From NCBI RefSeq assembly GCF_031157835.1, contig NZ_JAVIDR010000003.1:310001-374000 (forward strand): 64,000 bases of DNA, read 5' to 3'. Shown here one piece after another: positions 53,893 through 62,323 of the stretch. Source of the stretch: Acinetobacter rudis. GTDB lineage: Bacteria > Pseudomonadota > Gammaproteobacteria > Pseudomonadales > Moraxellaceae. The notes beneath the pieces are model-generated. The model worked only from the letters and a program-made list of their open reading frames with translations. It was not told where the DNA came from and ran no database searches. Position numbers and translations under genes: made by a program. How positions within the stretch are numbered: the stretch's first letter is position 1; every line of letters starts with the position of its first letter.

Positions 53893-56800
53893 TTACTTGA
53901 TTCGTTTAATTGCATTAAATAAAACTCCCCCCTGCATACTCTCACGTCTAGCCCAATTATTCATTGCACCATTAAGACTCTCGGCAAGAGCCTTTTGACC
54001 ACTTGTATCAATTTTTGTCTCGCCATTTGAAGTATCAAAGGTTATTGATTGGTGGATTGACACTGTTGGTTCAGATGATTGTTTAGTAGCTATGTTCTCA
54101 CGAACAGCAATTAACCTTTGACGTTCAATCGTGGGGCTGGACTGTTGAGGAGAGCCAACCAACCCTCCTGTGCTAAACCCTTGAGTAGCTGGATTCTTTG
54201 ACTCTTGCTGTAACAATAAATGCTCTTGAAACTTCTGATAAGGCAGCTCACCAGTTTTATTAATATAATTAAGAGTTTGCAAACCCAGCTTGGATGCTGC
54301 GAACTCTCGAATCATATACTCACCATTTGATGCCATGATAGGGATATCATCACTTGTACCACTGCCTTTGCCAGAGATTTGGCCACCAGTTGCAAATCCA
54401 GCAATTGCTTGAGACGCGATTAAACCTGCTTGAGCATATCCCATTGCTAAAATGGCAGAATGTGCAGTCACCTTACCAAATAACGTAGGATTCGCACCAT
54501 CGGCAGTAACTTGCATTGCCGCCAAGTGCGTTGCAATTAAAGTCGAGGCAATAGAAAAGGCTTGCTGCATAGCAAACATTGTCTTATATGATGCAGATTG
54601 CTCACCAGCACCATCCTTAACAGATTGAGTCATCTGCGACCAAGTTGTTTGACCTTGAGAGACTAAGCTACCCCACAATTGAAACTGTGCTGCTTTTTGT
54701 GATGCTAAAACATCTGCCTCCTTTTTCTGGTATTCATGAGAAATTGCTAGTTCGTTTTCTTTGTGTAACAGCTTCGCTTCTTCAAGTCTTCTGTAGTATT
54801 CCTGAATATCTGCAAACTCACCTTCTCGTTTCTGCTTTTCAATGTTGGCAAGATCAGTGGTTAGCTGATCATCATTAGCTTTATATTCATCTTTCTGACC
54901 TTGAGCCAATACATAGCGTTGATAATCATCACCACCCATCGTATTTCGTGCCATACGATCATCAATTTCACGACGACGCTTAGCAATCTCTTGATCATAG
55001 GTAAATTGTTTTTCTTGTTGGAGGTGACGATAAGCAGATAGTTCTAAGTCGCGCTGATTATCAAGCGAAGTCTTAAGAGCTGCTTTTCCTTTCTCAGAAT
55101 ACTTTCCATCAATATCCAACATTAGCTTTGCAGTTTCATTGTGGTAGTTGATCTTCTGTTCTTCAGTCCACTTGTAACCATTCAGTTCATTATCGAACTG
55201 GAGTGATGCAAGTGTATCTTGGGCATCGTAGCGCTCATTAATCTTAGATAATAGATCTGTTTGACCAAGGATTGTTGCCTTGTTGATCGCTTCTTCTCGA
55301 TCTTTTGAGCGTTTTATTGCATCGGTATCATATTGAGCTTGAAGCTGGCTAATTTCCTCCTCGGTTTTAGCTCTGGCCTTATACGCTTCGTCCTCAAACC
55401 TAGAAAGACCACCAATCGCACCCATTACTCCTTCAGGATCTTTGCCTAAGATGTTACTTAGTTTTTCATAGTAGCCATCTTGTTTCTTAAGATGTTTTGC
55501 AGAAGTTTTTGAACCAAGCTTATTTCCTACATAATCCCAGCCAATGAAGTTTGTACCAACAATTTTCTCAAGCTCACGGTAACTGAGATTGTCATTCTGT
55601 AATGCATTCTTAGTTTTTCCATAGGCATTTGTGGTTGAAATTTCCTGCACAAGAAACTTGGCCATGGCATTGAGTGCTTCTTGCGACTGCTGAATGTTTC
55701 CCTTTTTATCGAGAACACCTTGTCCTTGTAAGAACTTCATTAAGTTGGCAGAACGTTCTTTTTGCCATGAAATGAAGCCTGTATTTGTATAGCCATTATT
55801 GCGGTCTTTATGACTACCAAACATTGCACTGCTTACAAAGTCATTTTCACGACCAACCTGTGCAGTCATAACACGTGCTTGCTTGTCACCTAAACCAGCG
55901 CCTCTAAAAGACTGATAAACACGAAGCATGTTGCGTGTTCTCTCGTCATTACCAGCCAATAAAACAGCCTGCTTTTCCTTTAACTTAAGCTGCTTCTCAG
56001 CCTCCTTGGTTGCGTCCTTATCGGATTTCGCTTGGGCTTGAGCAGCCTTTTGTCGATGCTCATCTAGATCTTTTGATGCCTGCCCTTGCTTATATATTAA
56101 GTCAAGTTGGTTAGCTTGCTCTTGGGTAATCGTTTTACCTTGGTTTGCTTGTTTAGCATCGTAGAAAAATCTAGCCTCATCAGTCGTCATTCCTGTGCGT
56201 TCCGCATAAGCAGAAACCCACAGTTCCTTTGCTGCATTGGATTTCGCCTTATCCAAAAACTGCTGATAAGCAGCAGACATTCCGGCAACTTTTAATTCAG
56301 TATTTGCAGCAGCATTACCAACCTTATCAATACCACCAGCAGCTACGTCACTTGCAGGCTTGACTTGATGTAATTTTGTATTCGCATCATCAACCTTTAA
56401 TTCAAGACCTTTGATTTTTGCTTGTCCATCTTCAAGCTGAGTCATTTGAGAGCTGGTTATGAATTTAGCTTGATTGTATGCAGCAACAGCTTGTTCAGCA
56501 GTCATAACACCTGCTTTCACTTGAGCCCAAATTCTCTCAGCCTCAATATTTCCCTTATTGCTGTTTGCAATTGTTTCAGTAAGTGCCTCAAACTCTTTTT
56601 GAGCAGCTTTTAACTGATTATTTTGCAATTCGAGCTCAGCTGTTAATATTTCAGTTGCAAACTTTTTCTTATTACCTTCAAGTTTGGCCAATTCCTCATT
56701 AGCCATTTCTGCATACTTGCTTTGATCTTTAAGGTCTTCATTTGCTGTCTTAGTATTACCACTCATTAGTAACATTGATGCAGCAACACCAGCAACAGTA

Positions 56801-58191
56801 AGGCCTAAGCCGACTGGACCACCCAAAACACCCAGTAAACGCGAACCAATACCAACACCAAGGAGTTTCGATTTATTATTTGCATCCTGAACAACTGTGT
56901 TTGCCGCAATGGCAGCAGTATTTGCTTGCTCCAATGGTATTAGTGTTTTTTCAACAAATGCTACTTTGGCAATTCCTGACATTCTCGCAGCTTGAGCCTG
57001 TGCATTGGCAAGCTCTACAGTGGTTAGGTGTGCAATACGCGCTGATCGCTGTACAGTTATTTCATTGGCAAGTTGCTCAGCACGTATTTCAGCTACTGTG
57101 GATTGAACTTTTGCATAGCCAGCTGTAACCGATTTGTAGACAGCTGGTATGTAAGTTCCAAGCCAATAAGCACCACCAATCATGGCTGCACTGGTTGCTA
57201 AGTCTAGATTGTTGGCTAGAGTCTGAATAGATCCTGCTAACGCACTGGCTGCACCAGAACTTTTTCCAGCCTCACCAACAAACTTTGTTATCTCGTTGTC
57301 CAGCATTGTTAGAGACTGACCAATGGTGCTACTGGTTTTACCAAATAACTCGTCAACACTATCTTTTGACTTGGTAAGAGCCTGAACTAGAACATCACTT
57401 GTAATTTTACCTTCAGCTGCTACAGTTCGAAGTTGACCTACCGTGATACCCATACCTTGAGCAATGGCTTTGGCGAGACCTGGTGCTTGCTCCATTACGC
57501 TATTCAACTCTTCGCCACGTAGAACTCCTGAGCTAAGCGCTTGATTGAACTGAACCAATGCAGCTTCTGCCGCCTGTGTACTCGAACCACTAATTGCGAC
57601 AGCCTTTGATACAGTTTCGGTCAATACCGCTGTCTTCTGCATATCAAGACCAAGTGTTTTGGCGTTGTTTGCGAAACCTTGGTAAACCTGCGCTGCACTA
57701 TCCCAACTTTGACGTGTATTTTGGGCAATGGTAAATGTATCACTCATTGCCTTGTTGAGTTCAGTTTGACTATTTGTAACCAACTTTAAGCGGTTTTCAA
57801 GCCCAGTGAGTGCATCCATCTTGGACACAGCAGCGCCAACGGTAGCAATGGCCATAATACGAGAAGCTAAAGCCTGTGCAGCTGTACTCGCCATGTTCAT
57901 TGATGCTACGGAAGCATTGGAACTTTGAGCAACTTTACTTAATCCATCACTGGCCGTTTTTGATTGAGTGCCAACTGATCCTATTTGACCAGCAAGTACT
58001 TTAGCTGAAGATGCACCTTTGGCACCTTCTTGTGAGAATGTTGTTAGAGACTTTGATGTGCCTTCAACTGACTTAGCTGCAAAATCCCCAGTCTCTTGAA
58101 TAGACTTTAATTCCTTGTGTACTGCTTTCGCATTGCGTACTGCTTCCTGTGAATCAATTGCAATAGACAGACGGCTTTCTTGCTTGGACAT
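53893..58191 (-). CDS. Phage tape measure protein with embedded lysozyme-like domain
   Basis: A 1432-aa tail tape measure protein that sets siphovirus tail length. The N-terminal tape-measure domain covers about 70-300 (FTIAQNTRQSWDSAAQVYQG; VMEQAPGLAKAIAQGMGITVGQL). Hydrophobic segments lie near 335-355 and 445-480, a coiled-coil-rich middle follows, and about 755-915 resembles the phage tail lysozyme domain (KQARVMTAQVGRENDF). The C-terminus has ATGGQISGKGSGTSDDIP, common in tape measures. AGGA precedes the ATG. It is separated from the chaperone genes by a 2.4 kb cargo insertion. Confidence 0.93.
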   Translation of the reverse strand: MSKQESRLSIAIDSQEAVRNAKAVHKELKSIQETGDFAAKSVEGTSKSLTTFSQEGAKGASSAKVLAGQIGSVGTQSKTASDGLSKVAQSSNASVASMNMASTAAQALASRIMAIATVGAAVSKMDALTGLENRLKLVTNSQTELNKAMSDTFTIAQNTRQSWDSAAQVYQGFANNAKTLGLDMQKTAVLTETVSKAVAISGSSTQAAEAALVQFNQALSSGVLRGEELNSVMEQAPGLAKAIAQGMGITVGQLRTVAAEGKITSDVLVQALTKSKDSVDELFGKTSSTIGQSLTMLDNEITKFVGEAGKSSGAASALAGSIQTLANNLDLATSAAMIGGAYWLGTYIPAVYKSVTAGYAKVQSTVAEIRAEQLANEITVQRSARIAHLTTVELANAQAQAARMSGIAKVAFVEKTLIPLEQANTAAIAANTVVQDANNKSKLLGVGIGSRLLGVLGGPVGLGLTVAGVAASMLLMSGNTKTANEDLKDQSKYAEMANEELAKLEGNKKKFATEILTAELELQNNQLKAAQKEFEALTETIANSNKGNIEAERIWAQVKAGVMTAEQAVAAYNQAKFITSSQMTQLEDGQAKIKGLELKVDDANTKLHQVKPASDVAAGGIDKVGNAAANTELKVAGMSAAYQQFLDKAKSNAAKELWVSAYAERTGMTTDEARFFYDAKQANQGKTITQEQANQLDLIYKQGQASKDLDEHRQKAAQAQAKSDKDATKEAEKQLKLKEKQAVLLAGNDERTRNMLRVYQSFRGAGLGDKQARVMTAQVGRENDFVSSAMFGSHKDRNNGYTNTGFISWQKERSANLMKFLQGQGVLDKKGNIQQSQEALNAMAKFLVQEISTTNAYGKTKNALQNDNLSYRELEKIVGTNFIGWDYVGNKLGSKTSAKHLKKQDGYYEKLSNILGKDPEGVMGAIGGLSRFEDEAYKARAKTEEEISQLQAQYDTDAIKRSKDREEAINKATILGQTDLLSKINERYDAQDTLASLQFDNELNGYKWTEEQKINYHNETAKLMLDIDGKYSEKGKAALKTSLDNQRDLELSAYRHLQQEKQFTYDQEIAKRRREIDDRMARNTMGGDDYQRYVLAQGQKDEYKANDDQLTTDLANIEKQKREGEFADIQEYYRRLEEAKLLHKENELAISHEYQKKEADVLASQKAAQFQLWGSLVSQGQTTWSQMTQSVKDGAGEQSASYKTMFAMQQAFSIASTLIATHLAAMQVTADGANPTLFGKVTAHSAILAMGYAQAGLIASQAIAGFATGGQISGKGSGTSDDIPIMASNGEYMIREFAASKLGLQTLNYINKTGELPYQKFQEHLLLQQESKNPATQGFSTGGLVGSPQQSSPTIERQRLIAVRENIATKQSSEPTVSIHQSITFDTSNGETKIDTSGQKALAESLNGAMNNWARRESMQGGVLFNAIKRIK

Positions 58192-58207
58192 AACTTTTCC
58201 TCAGGCG

Positions 58208-58232
58208 TAAAAAAACCTCCGCTGAGGAGGTC
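58208..58232 (-). terminator. Leftward terminator at the tape measure/cargo junction
   Basis: Arms ACCTCC (58214-58219) and GGAGG(T) (58226-58231). On the minus strand the stem is followed by seven T. It lies 17 bases before the tape measure start and marks the inner edge of the cargo slot. Late phage transcription must pass through it, presumably by antitermination. Confidence 0.7.
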
Positions 58233-58257
58233 AATATTTGATTTCACTTTCAATTTT

Positions 58258-58278
58258 CCGTATAGTGTATCTATACGG
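58258..58278. promoter_or_regulatory. Palindromic operator before higBA
   Basis: Arms CCGTATAG (58258-58265) and CTATACGG (58271-58278) are perfect inverted copies around TGTAT. The position, 22 bases before the inferred higB start, fits autoregulation by HigA. Confidence 0.75.
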
Positions 58279-58300
58279 TTTACGAATTAGAGCAGCTAAC

Positions 58301-58582
58301 TTGATTAAGAGCTTTGCCCATAAAGGACTACAAAAGTTCTTTGAATCAGGAACAACTAGTGGTATTCAGGCTACTCACGCAAACAAGCTTCGATTACAAC
58401 TTGCAGCAATTAACGCGGCATCAAATGTTCTTGATCTTAGGACACCACCAAATTGGAGGCTTCACCAACTCAGCGGAAATTTAGCTGATCACTGGTCACT
58501 AACCGTAAATGGTAACTGGCGTATCATTTTCAAATTTGAAGATGGTAATGCTTATGTAGTCAATTATTTAGATTACCACTGA
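58301..58582 (+). CDS. higB: HigB/RelE-family toxin
   Basis: A 93-aa RelE-fold mRNA interferase. Family landmarks are the N-terminal LIKSFAHKGLQKFFESGTTSG, HANKLRLQLAAINAA near 25-39 and the C-terminal WSLTVNGNWRIIFKFEDGNAYVVNYLDYH. I start at TTG 58301, where HigB homology begins. The open frame goes back to TTG 58238, but that would put the operator and promoter inside the gene. HigA follows 12 bases downstream. Toxin-first order is typical of hig loci. Confidence 0.9.
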   Translation: MIKSFAHKGLQKFFESGTTSGIQATHANKLRLQLAAINAASNVLDLRTPPNWRLHQLSGNLADHWSLTVNGNWRIIFKFEDGNAYVVNYLDYH

Positions 58583-58594
58583 GAGGTACTTACA

Positions 58595-58876
58595 ATGAGC
58601 ATCATGTTTAACGCCCCACATCCCGGTGAACTCTTAAAAGAATACCTAGATGGCACTTCTGTCACAAATGCTGCTAAAGCTTTGGGGGTAACCCGAGCTA
58701 ATCTATCTCGCATCCTAAATGGACATACTGGTATATCAGCAGATATGGCTATACGCTTATCTATTGCTTTAGAAACAACACCTGATTTTTGGTTGAATCT
58801 ACAAACTCAGCACGATTTATGGTTAGCAAGCCAGCAAGAGCGACCTGATATTTACCCTTTGTTTGCTTTTGCATAA
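58595..58876 (+). CDS. higA: HigA antitoxin, XRE HTH
   Basis: A 93-aa XRE-type antitoxin. The N-terminal [22 protein letters not shown] and HTH core [18 protein letters not shown] (about 31-48) are classical HigA, and [15 protein letters not shown] near 62-76 is the conserved tail. It neutralises HigB and represses the operon through the upstream palindrome. The pair faces against the surrounding late phage genes. Confidence 0.93.
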   Translation: MSIMFNAPHPGELLKEYLDGTSVTNAAKALGVTRANLSRILNGHTGISADMAIRLSIALETTPDFWLNLQTQHDLWLASQQERPDIYPLFAFA

Positions 58877-58880
58877 TAAA

Positions 58881-58905
58881 AAACCGACCTTGAATGGGTC
58901 GGTTT
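58881..58905. terminator. Terminator between higA and the convergent membrane protein gene
   Basis: Arms AAACCGACC (58881-58889) and GGTCGGTTT (58897-58905). On the minus strand the stem is followed by a short T run, so it can serve both convergent units. Confidence 0.75.
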
Positions 58906-58930
58906 AGGATTTGATTAAGTTGCTTTCTAC

Positions 58931-59830
58931 CTAGTCTTTTTTGCCATCATCTTTTGATGGATCTAGTTTTACATAAGGCTCTTTAAGTTCATCCATATGC
59001 AAGCAGGTGAAATACCCTATCTGGCACTCATTGCTAACTTTAATATGTTGGTGGATGTAATAACCACTACCTATCGCAGATAAAACAAAAAAGCCTAAAA
59101 TTCTCCATCTTAATTTGCTGTAATTCTTGCCTTTACTGTTTATAGATGCTATCCAGCTTATCAATATACTTAGAATTGAAATAAATGCTATCAGTAACAC
59201 GCTTAAGACAAAGACAAGCATTGGTAAATCAAATTTAGAACTTACAAGTTTAATTGCTGCATTTGAAAGACTAACCCCACCAAAAATTGTAATAATTATT
59301 GAAGCAAAAATACCAAGAATTGTAACATAATTTGTTACCATTCCATTAGACATTTCCTTTGCCTTAGTCGCTTGCCTCTTTGCGGTTAATGCAAGTTTTC
59401 GTGCTTCCTTTGATGATTCTACAATAAATGCTTTTTGCACCAATGCTAACGATATGTGTTGCATAAACTTATTAAAGCATTCATGTATATGATCTTTACT
59501 GTTTTGGGTACAACCACCATCAGTACCCATCTCATTCATTAGCTCCATATAGTATTTATCAATATTTTTTCGCACTAATTCAGAAAAGCTAACTAACTCA
59601 TTTGACCTAATAATAAGATCTCTATTTTTATAAATTTCTTCTGAAATTTCTTTGTATGGCAATCTATAAAAAGTTTCGCCATCTGTAACCTTAATATAAT
59701 CCACCTCCAACAATAGAAACAAACGAGCTGCTTCTTCTTGCATTTTTTTATCTAGGTGATTAGAAGGAGTTAAAAATAAAGTTATTAGTTCTAACTCCTT
59801 ATTTCTAGTTAATGTTTCATCTAATGACAT
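58931..59830 (-). CDS. Three-helix membrane protein paired with Panacea protein; candidate toxin
   Basis: A 299-aa protein from ATG 59830 (GTG 59839 also possible). The N-terminal 160 residues are soluble, with a winged-helix-like start (EEAARLFLLLEVDYIKVTD) and a Cys/His segment (GGCTQNSKDHIHECFNKF). A basic stretch (KLALTAKRQATKAKEM) leads into three helices at about 170-200, 207-235 and 247-265. A short C-terminal domain has two more cysteines. It follows the Panacea gene by 9 bases, so the two are co-translated. As Panacea proteins often act as antitoxins, this is a candidate membrane toxin. Family not recognised. Confidence 0.6.
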   Translation of the reverse strand: MSLDETLTRNKELELITLFLTPSNHLDKKMQEEAARLFLLLEVDYIKVTDGETFYRLPYKEISEEIYKNRDLIIRSNELVSFSELVRKNIDKYYMELMNEMGTDGGCTQNSKDHIHECFNKFMQHISLALVQKAFIVESSKEARKLALTAKRQATKAKEMSNGMVTNYVTILGIFASIIITIFGGVSLSNAAIKLVSSKFDLPMLVFVLSVLLIAFISILSILISWIASINSKGKNYSKLRWRILGFFVLSAIGSGYYIHQHIKVSNECQIGYFTCLHMDELKEPYVKLDPSKDDGKKD

Positions 59831-59839
59831 ACAGTGCAC

Positions 59840-60352
59840 TTACTTTGTATTAAAATCTGCATTACTTAGATCTAAATCACTGTAATATAATTCCTGAGCA
59901 CCTTGCAGAATTTGACTTTCTAGCTTTTTCCAAGCAGCCTCTCTATGAGTTATTTCTACTAGCTCAAAGGCATCCTTACTTACCAAATTTTCAATAACAG
60001 GATCTATTAAATTAACAAGTGATTTATTCAAAATAAATACACGCTCACTAAAAGACTTTCTTTTATATCCAAGTACACTTGTTTCATCTTTTTCAAGAGT
60101 AGATAAAGGCTGAGCTATATGTTCAATACCACAAGATTTAAATCCATGATAAACAGAGGGAACAACTGGACCATATTTCCATTTCTCAATATTTTCTGTG
60201 AATAAGCGAGAGCCACTCTCTTTAAAGTATGATGCTGCAACATAATAAAGCAACTTCTGCAACTTAAGGGGTGTTACTTCACCACCTGTACTGCTATTCA
60301 CATACCAAACAATATAGTTAGCAACATCCATTGCTGTATATTTTTTATTCAT
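59840..60352 (-). CDS. Panacea (DUF4065/SocA-like) domain protein, candidate antitoxin
   Basis: A 170-aa protein with the Panacea domain at about 5-130. Diagnostic features are MDVANYIVWYVN, TPLKLQKLLYYVAASYF (about 30-46), the W-x-x-GPVVPSVYHGFK segment (about 60-72) and a conserved Trp-containing helix REAAWKKLE near 138. Panacea domains have been described as antitoxin modules able to neutralise unrelated toxins encoded beside them. I use ATG 60352, with GGAGGG 7 bases upstream. It is the first gene of a two-gene unit with the membrane protein. Confidence 0.85.
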   Translation of the reverse strand: MNKKYTAMDVANYIVWYVNSSTGGEVTPLKLQKLLYYVAASYFKESGSRLFTENIEKWKYGPVVPSVYHGFKSCGIEHIAQPLSTLEKDETSVLGYKRKSFSERVFILNKSLVNLIDPVIENLVSKDAFELVEITHREAAWKKLESQILQGAQELYYSDLDLSNADFNTK

Positions 60353-60602
60353 TGCATGCCCTCCACTAACTAACAATTAACCACAAATCAATAATAGAAC
60401 TTCTATTACTTAACATTGTCGTAGCTTAGTGAACATTTTCATGATAACCCCTAAATTCAATAACTTATTTTATCGTAAAGACGACTAAAGGTAAGAAGCC
60501 TTACCTTTAGCTAATATATACCACAAATAAAAAATAACAAATCACTAAATAGGGTTTGCGACAAATTTTGTCGTAAAGCACGATAAAACCTAGACTTTCC
60601 TC
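60353..60602. promoter_or_regulatory. Regulatory gap between Panacea gene and tail chaperone
   Basis: Contains three strong symmetric elements. TAATAGAA/TTCTATTA is a 17-base inverted repeat at 60394-60410, 42 bases upstream of the Panacea start. CTAAAGGTAAG/CTTACCTTTAG is an 11-bp hairpin with a four-base loop at 60486-60511. CGACAAA/TTTGTCG is a 15-base inverted repeat at 60559-60573. TCGTAAAG occurs at 60473-60480 and again at 60571-60578. The first is a likely operator for the cargo genes; the others may be a terminator or processing hairpin and a second operator. Confidence 0.6.
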
Positions 60603-60913
60603 TTACTTCTTCTGATAAGCCTCTTCTAAAAAAAGATTATCCAAAGTAATAATGCAATCATCAAATATCCAAGACTCACACGGCGATTCATACTGATCTA
60701 AATATGCAGTGATAGCAGATAGATCAATAGGCATTGGGATACCTTGCTCATACTTACGAGATCGTGAGATTAGGTTGTATGCTTCAACTACTGCATTTGC
60801 CAATCGTGTTATTTTCGGCGTTTTCGCTTTGATACCGAGCGCTGCGAGTTGACGTTTTTGATGTTCGGTTTTAGCGCCATGCGATTGATATCTGTAGCAC
60901 TCAATGACTTTCC
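60603..60913 (-). CDS. Tail assembly chaperone T extension, made by -1 frameshift
   Basis: This frame is the T part of a G-T fusion. Its isolated open frame has only a TTG start at 60803 and no good ribosome binding site, but in the same phase coding continues upstream without a stop to 60913: VIECYRYQSHGAKTEHQ, then KRQLAALGIKAKTPKITRL, ANAVVEAYN. That sequence is far more protein-like than the G frame over the same DNA (Lys/Arg-rich tail). Joined at GGGAAAG, the fusion is about 243 aa: 142 from G plus 101 from T. The G-T protein recruits tape measure and tube subunits. Confidence 0.85.
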
Positions 60914-61333
60914 CAATAGTTCTTCTTTAGCTTTATCTGCAAGAGCTTGAATGCGTTCAGCTTGTTCAGTAACAAATACCACAAGAGCGACAGATAAACC
61001 TTTTTTAGTTTCAGGATCAACCGCCATAGTACATAACTGTTCAGCCATATCAGTTGAATACTTTACTGGCTTACCATCAGCATCAACAACACCTTCCCAA
61101 TCCAAAATTAGATCAGCAAAGGCTTTGTTATAGTCAAGTGGTGTAAGCCATGCAGATTCATCTGTAATCTCACGGTATCCATTCATTTCCTGATTAATCT
61201 TAGCCCCAAAGATATCCATCTTACGGCTAAATGCAGGTTTACTTGTACCAGCAATCAGGAACTTCGCACCTTCGAACGAGCACCACTCACTCGGTACATC
61301 AATCGGTTTTTTTTCTTCAATTTGAATTTTCAT
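60809..61333 (-). CDS. Tail assembly chaperone G
   Basis: A 174-aa protein, first of the two tail chaperone products. The N-terminal IDVPSEWCSFEGAKFLIAGTSKPAF and DYNKAFADLILDWEG fit siphovirus chaperones. The C-terminal 30 residues after codon 142 are a low-information Lys/Arg tail (SVSKRKRRK), because the overlapping T frame constrains the DNA there. The ATG overlaps the tail tube stop. It lies between the tube and tape measure genes, as in lambda. Confidence 0.85.
   Translation of the reverse strand: MKIQIEEKKPIDVPSEWCSFEGAKFLIAGTSKPAFSRKMDIFGAKINQEMNGYREITDESAWLTPLDYNKAFADLILDWEGVVDADGKPVKYSTDMAEQLCTMAVDPETKKGLSVALVVFVTEQAERIQALADKAKEELLGKSLSATDINRMALKPNIKNVNSQRSVSKRKRRK
60908..60914 (-). 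promoter_or_regulatory. Programmed -1 frameshift slippery site GGGAAAG
   Basis: Read on the minus strand, GGGAAAG is in the correct G-GGA-AAG phase of the chaperone G frame at codons 140-142. It is the same heptamer used by phage lambda gpG-T. After slipping, the -1 frame is open to 60603. Confidence 0.88.
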
Positions 61334-62262
61334 TAAGGAGTAACTCCAACTAATTTACGTGTAATCGTCGGTGAAACCATGATGTGATTGAAATTCACGT
61401 CAAGCTGAATAATATCTTCACCGCCACCATCAGGGTGATTGGCCTGTGACACTTCCAGCTTTGGAAAGTTGAAGTCATACGAGTTACCTTTGCTATCTTC
61501 AATGGCAAATGTAATCGGCATGGTATCGCGTGTCTTCACATAATCGACGTAACCCGAAGATTGAGCTGAGAACATAAATTTTGTATTCAGCGTGATATCC
61601 ATGATCTTTTCTAGATATGTTGTTGCTGATAGTTTTTTAGACCCAATACAGCGAATTGCCTCAAGATTGTTATTCATTGAAAGCTCAACAGACTGCATGC
61701 ACGATGTGCCGACAACATCCTGATTGTTAACTTTTAGTTTGCCAACATTAAGCGATGAAACTAATACACTATCCGGCACTGCCAATGGTGTTTTAACTGG
61801 GCTTGTCGCTGGCTTTTCAAAAGTAGTCCCAACAAGACCAAACTTGGCAGTAATCTTACCAGTGGTTGCAATCGACATTGTTAGATCGCCAATGCGCACA
61901 CCTTTGTAAACATAAATTTGACCGATATCTTCATAGACTTTGACGAATGTAAATGTTTTACGAACATCACCACCAAAAGTTAATACATCAGTCTTCCAGT
62001 CATTCATCGCGAATGCTGACAAGAAGTCATCAAACAAGCCTACGGACAACTCGACTTCCAGTGTGCCTTTAATTTCAGATTCTGTGGCCATACCACCTTG
62101 GCGGAAACGACTATCTGTCACACTATTCGATGTTTCTGTTTTTACATCCTCAGATAACCCATCTGTCACACGGCGAACTGTTTTCCAAATAGGTGTAGCT
62201 GGTAATACTTCTGGTGTTGACTCTGCTGCATAGTACAGCCGAATCTTTGAGCCTGAACTCAT
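61333..62262 (-). CDS. Major tail tube protein
   Basis: A 309-aa siphovirus tail tube protein. The N-terminal RLYYAAESTPEVLPATPIWKTVRR and the FRQGGMATESEIKGTLEVELS segment, followed by strands (FGGDVRKTFTFVKVYEDIGQIYVYKGVRIGDL region), match the phage tail tube family; the C-terminal half is an Ig-like addition. AGGAGG precedes the ATG by 5-6 bases. It overlaps the chaperone start by one base. Confidence 0.85.
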   Translation of the reverse strand: MSSGSKIRLYYAAESTPEVLPATPIWKTVRRVTDGLSEDVKTETSNSVTDSRFRQGGMATESEIKGTLEVELSVGLFDDFLSAFAMNDWKTDVLTFGGDVRKTFTFVKVYEDIGQIYVYKGVRIGDLTMSIATTGKITAKFGLVGTTFEKPATSPVKTPLAVPDSVLVSSLNVGKLKVNNQDVVGTSCMQSVELSMNNNLEAIRCIGSKKLSATTYLEKIMDITLNTKFMFSAQSSGYVDYVKTRDTMPITFAIEDSKGNSYDFNFPKLEVSQANHPDGGGEDIIQLDVNFNHIMVSPTITRKLVGVTP

Positions 62263-62285
62263 AGAGTCCTCCTTTTAGGCATAAA

Positions 62286-62306
62286 AAAAACCTCCATAAA
62301 GGAGGT
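62286..62306 (-). terminator. Leftward terminator between Rha module and tail tube
   Basis: Arms ACCTCC (62291 region) and GGAGGT (62301-62306). On the minus strand the stem is followed by eight T and then ATGCC. It closely resembles the terminator at 58208-58232. Confidence 0.8.
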
Positions 62307-62323
62307 GGATTTAAATATTAAAG

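Noticed and set aside
58238..58300. Longer N-terminus for HigB
   Set aside because: It would include the palindromic operator and promoter region and has no similarity to HigB proteins.
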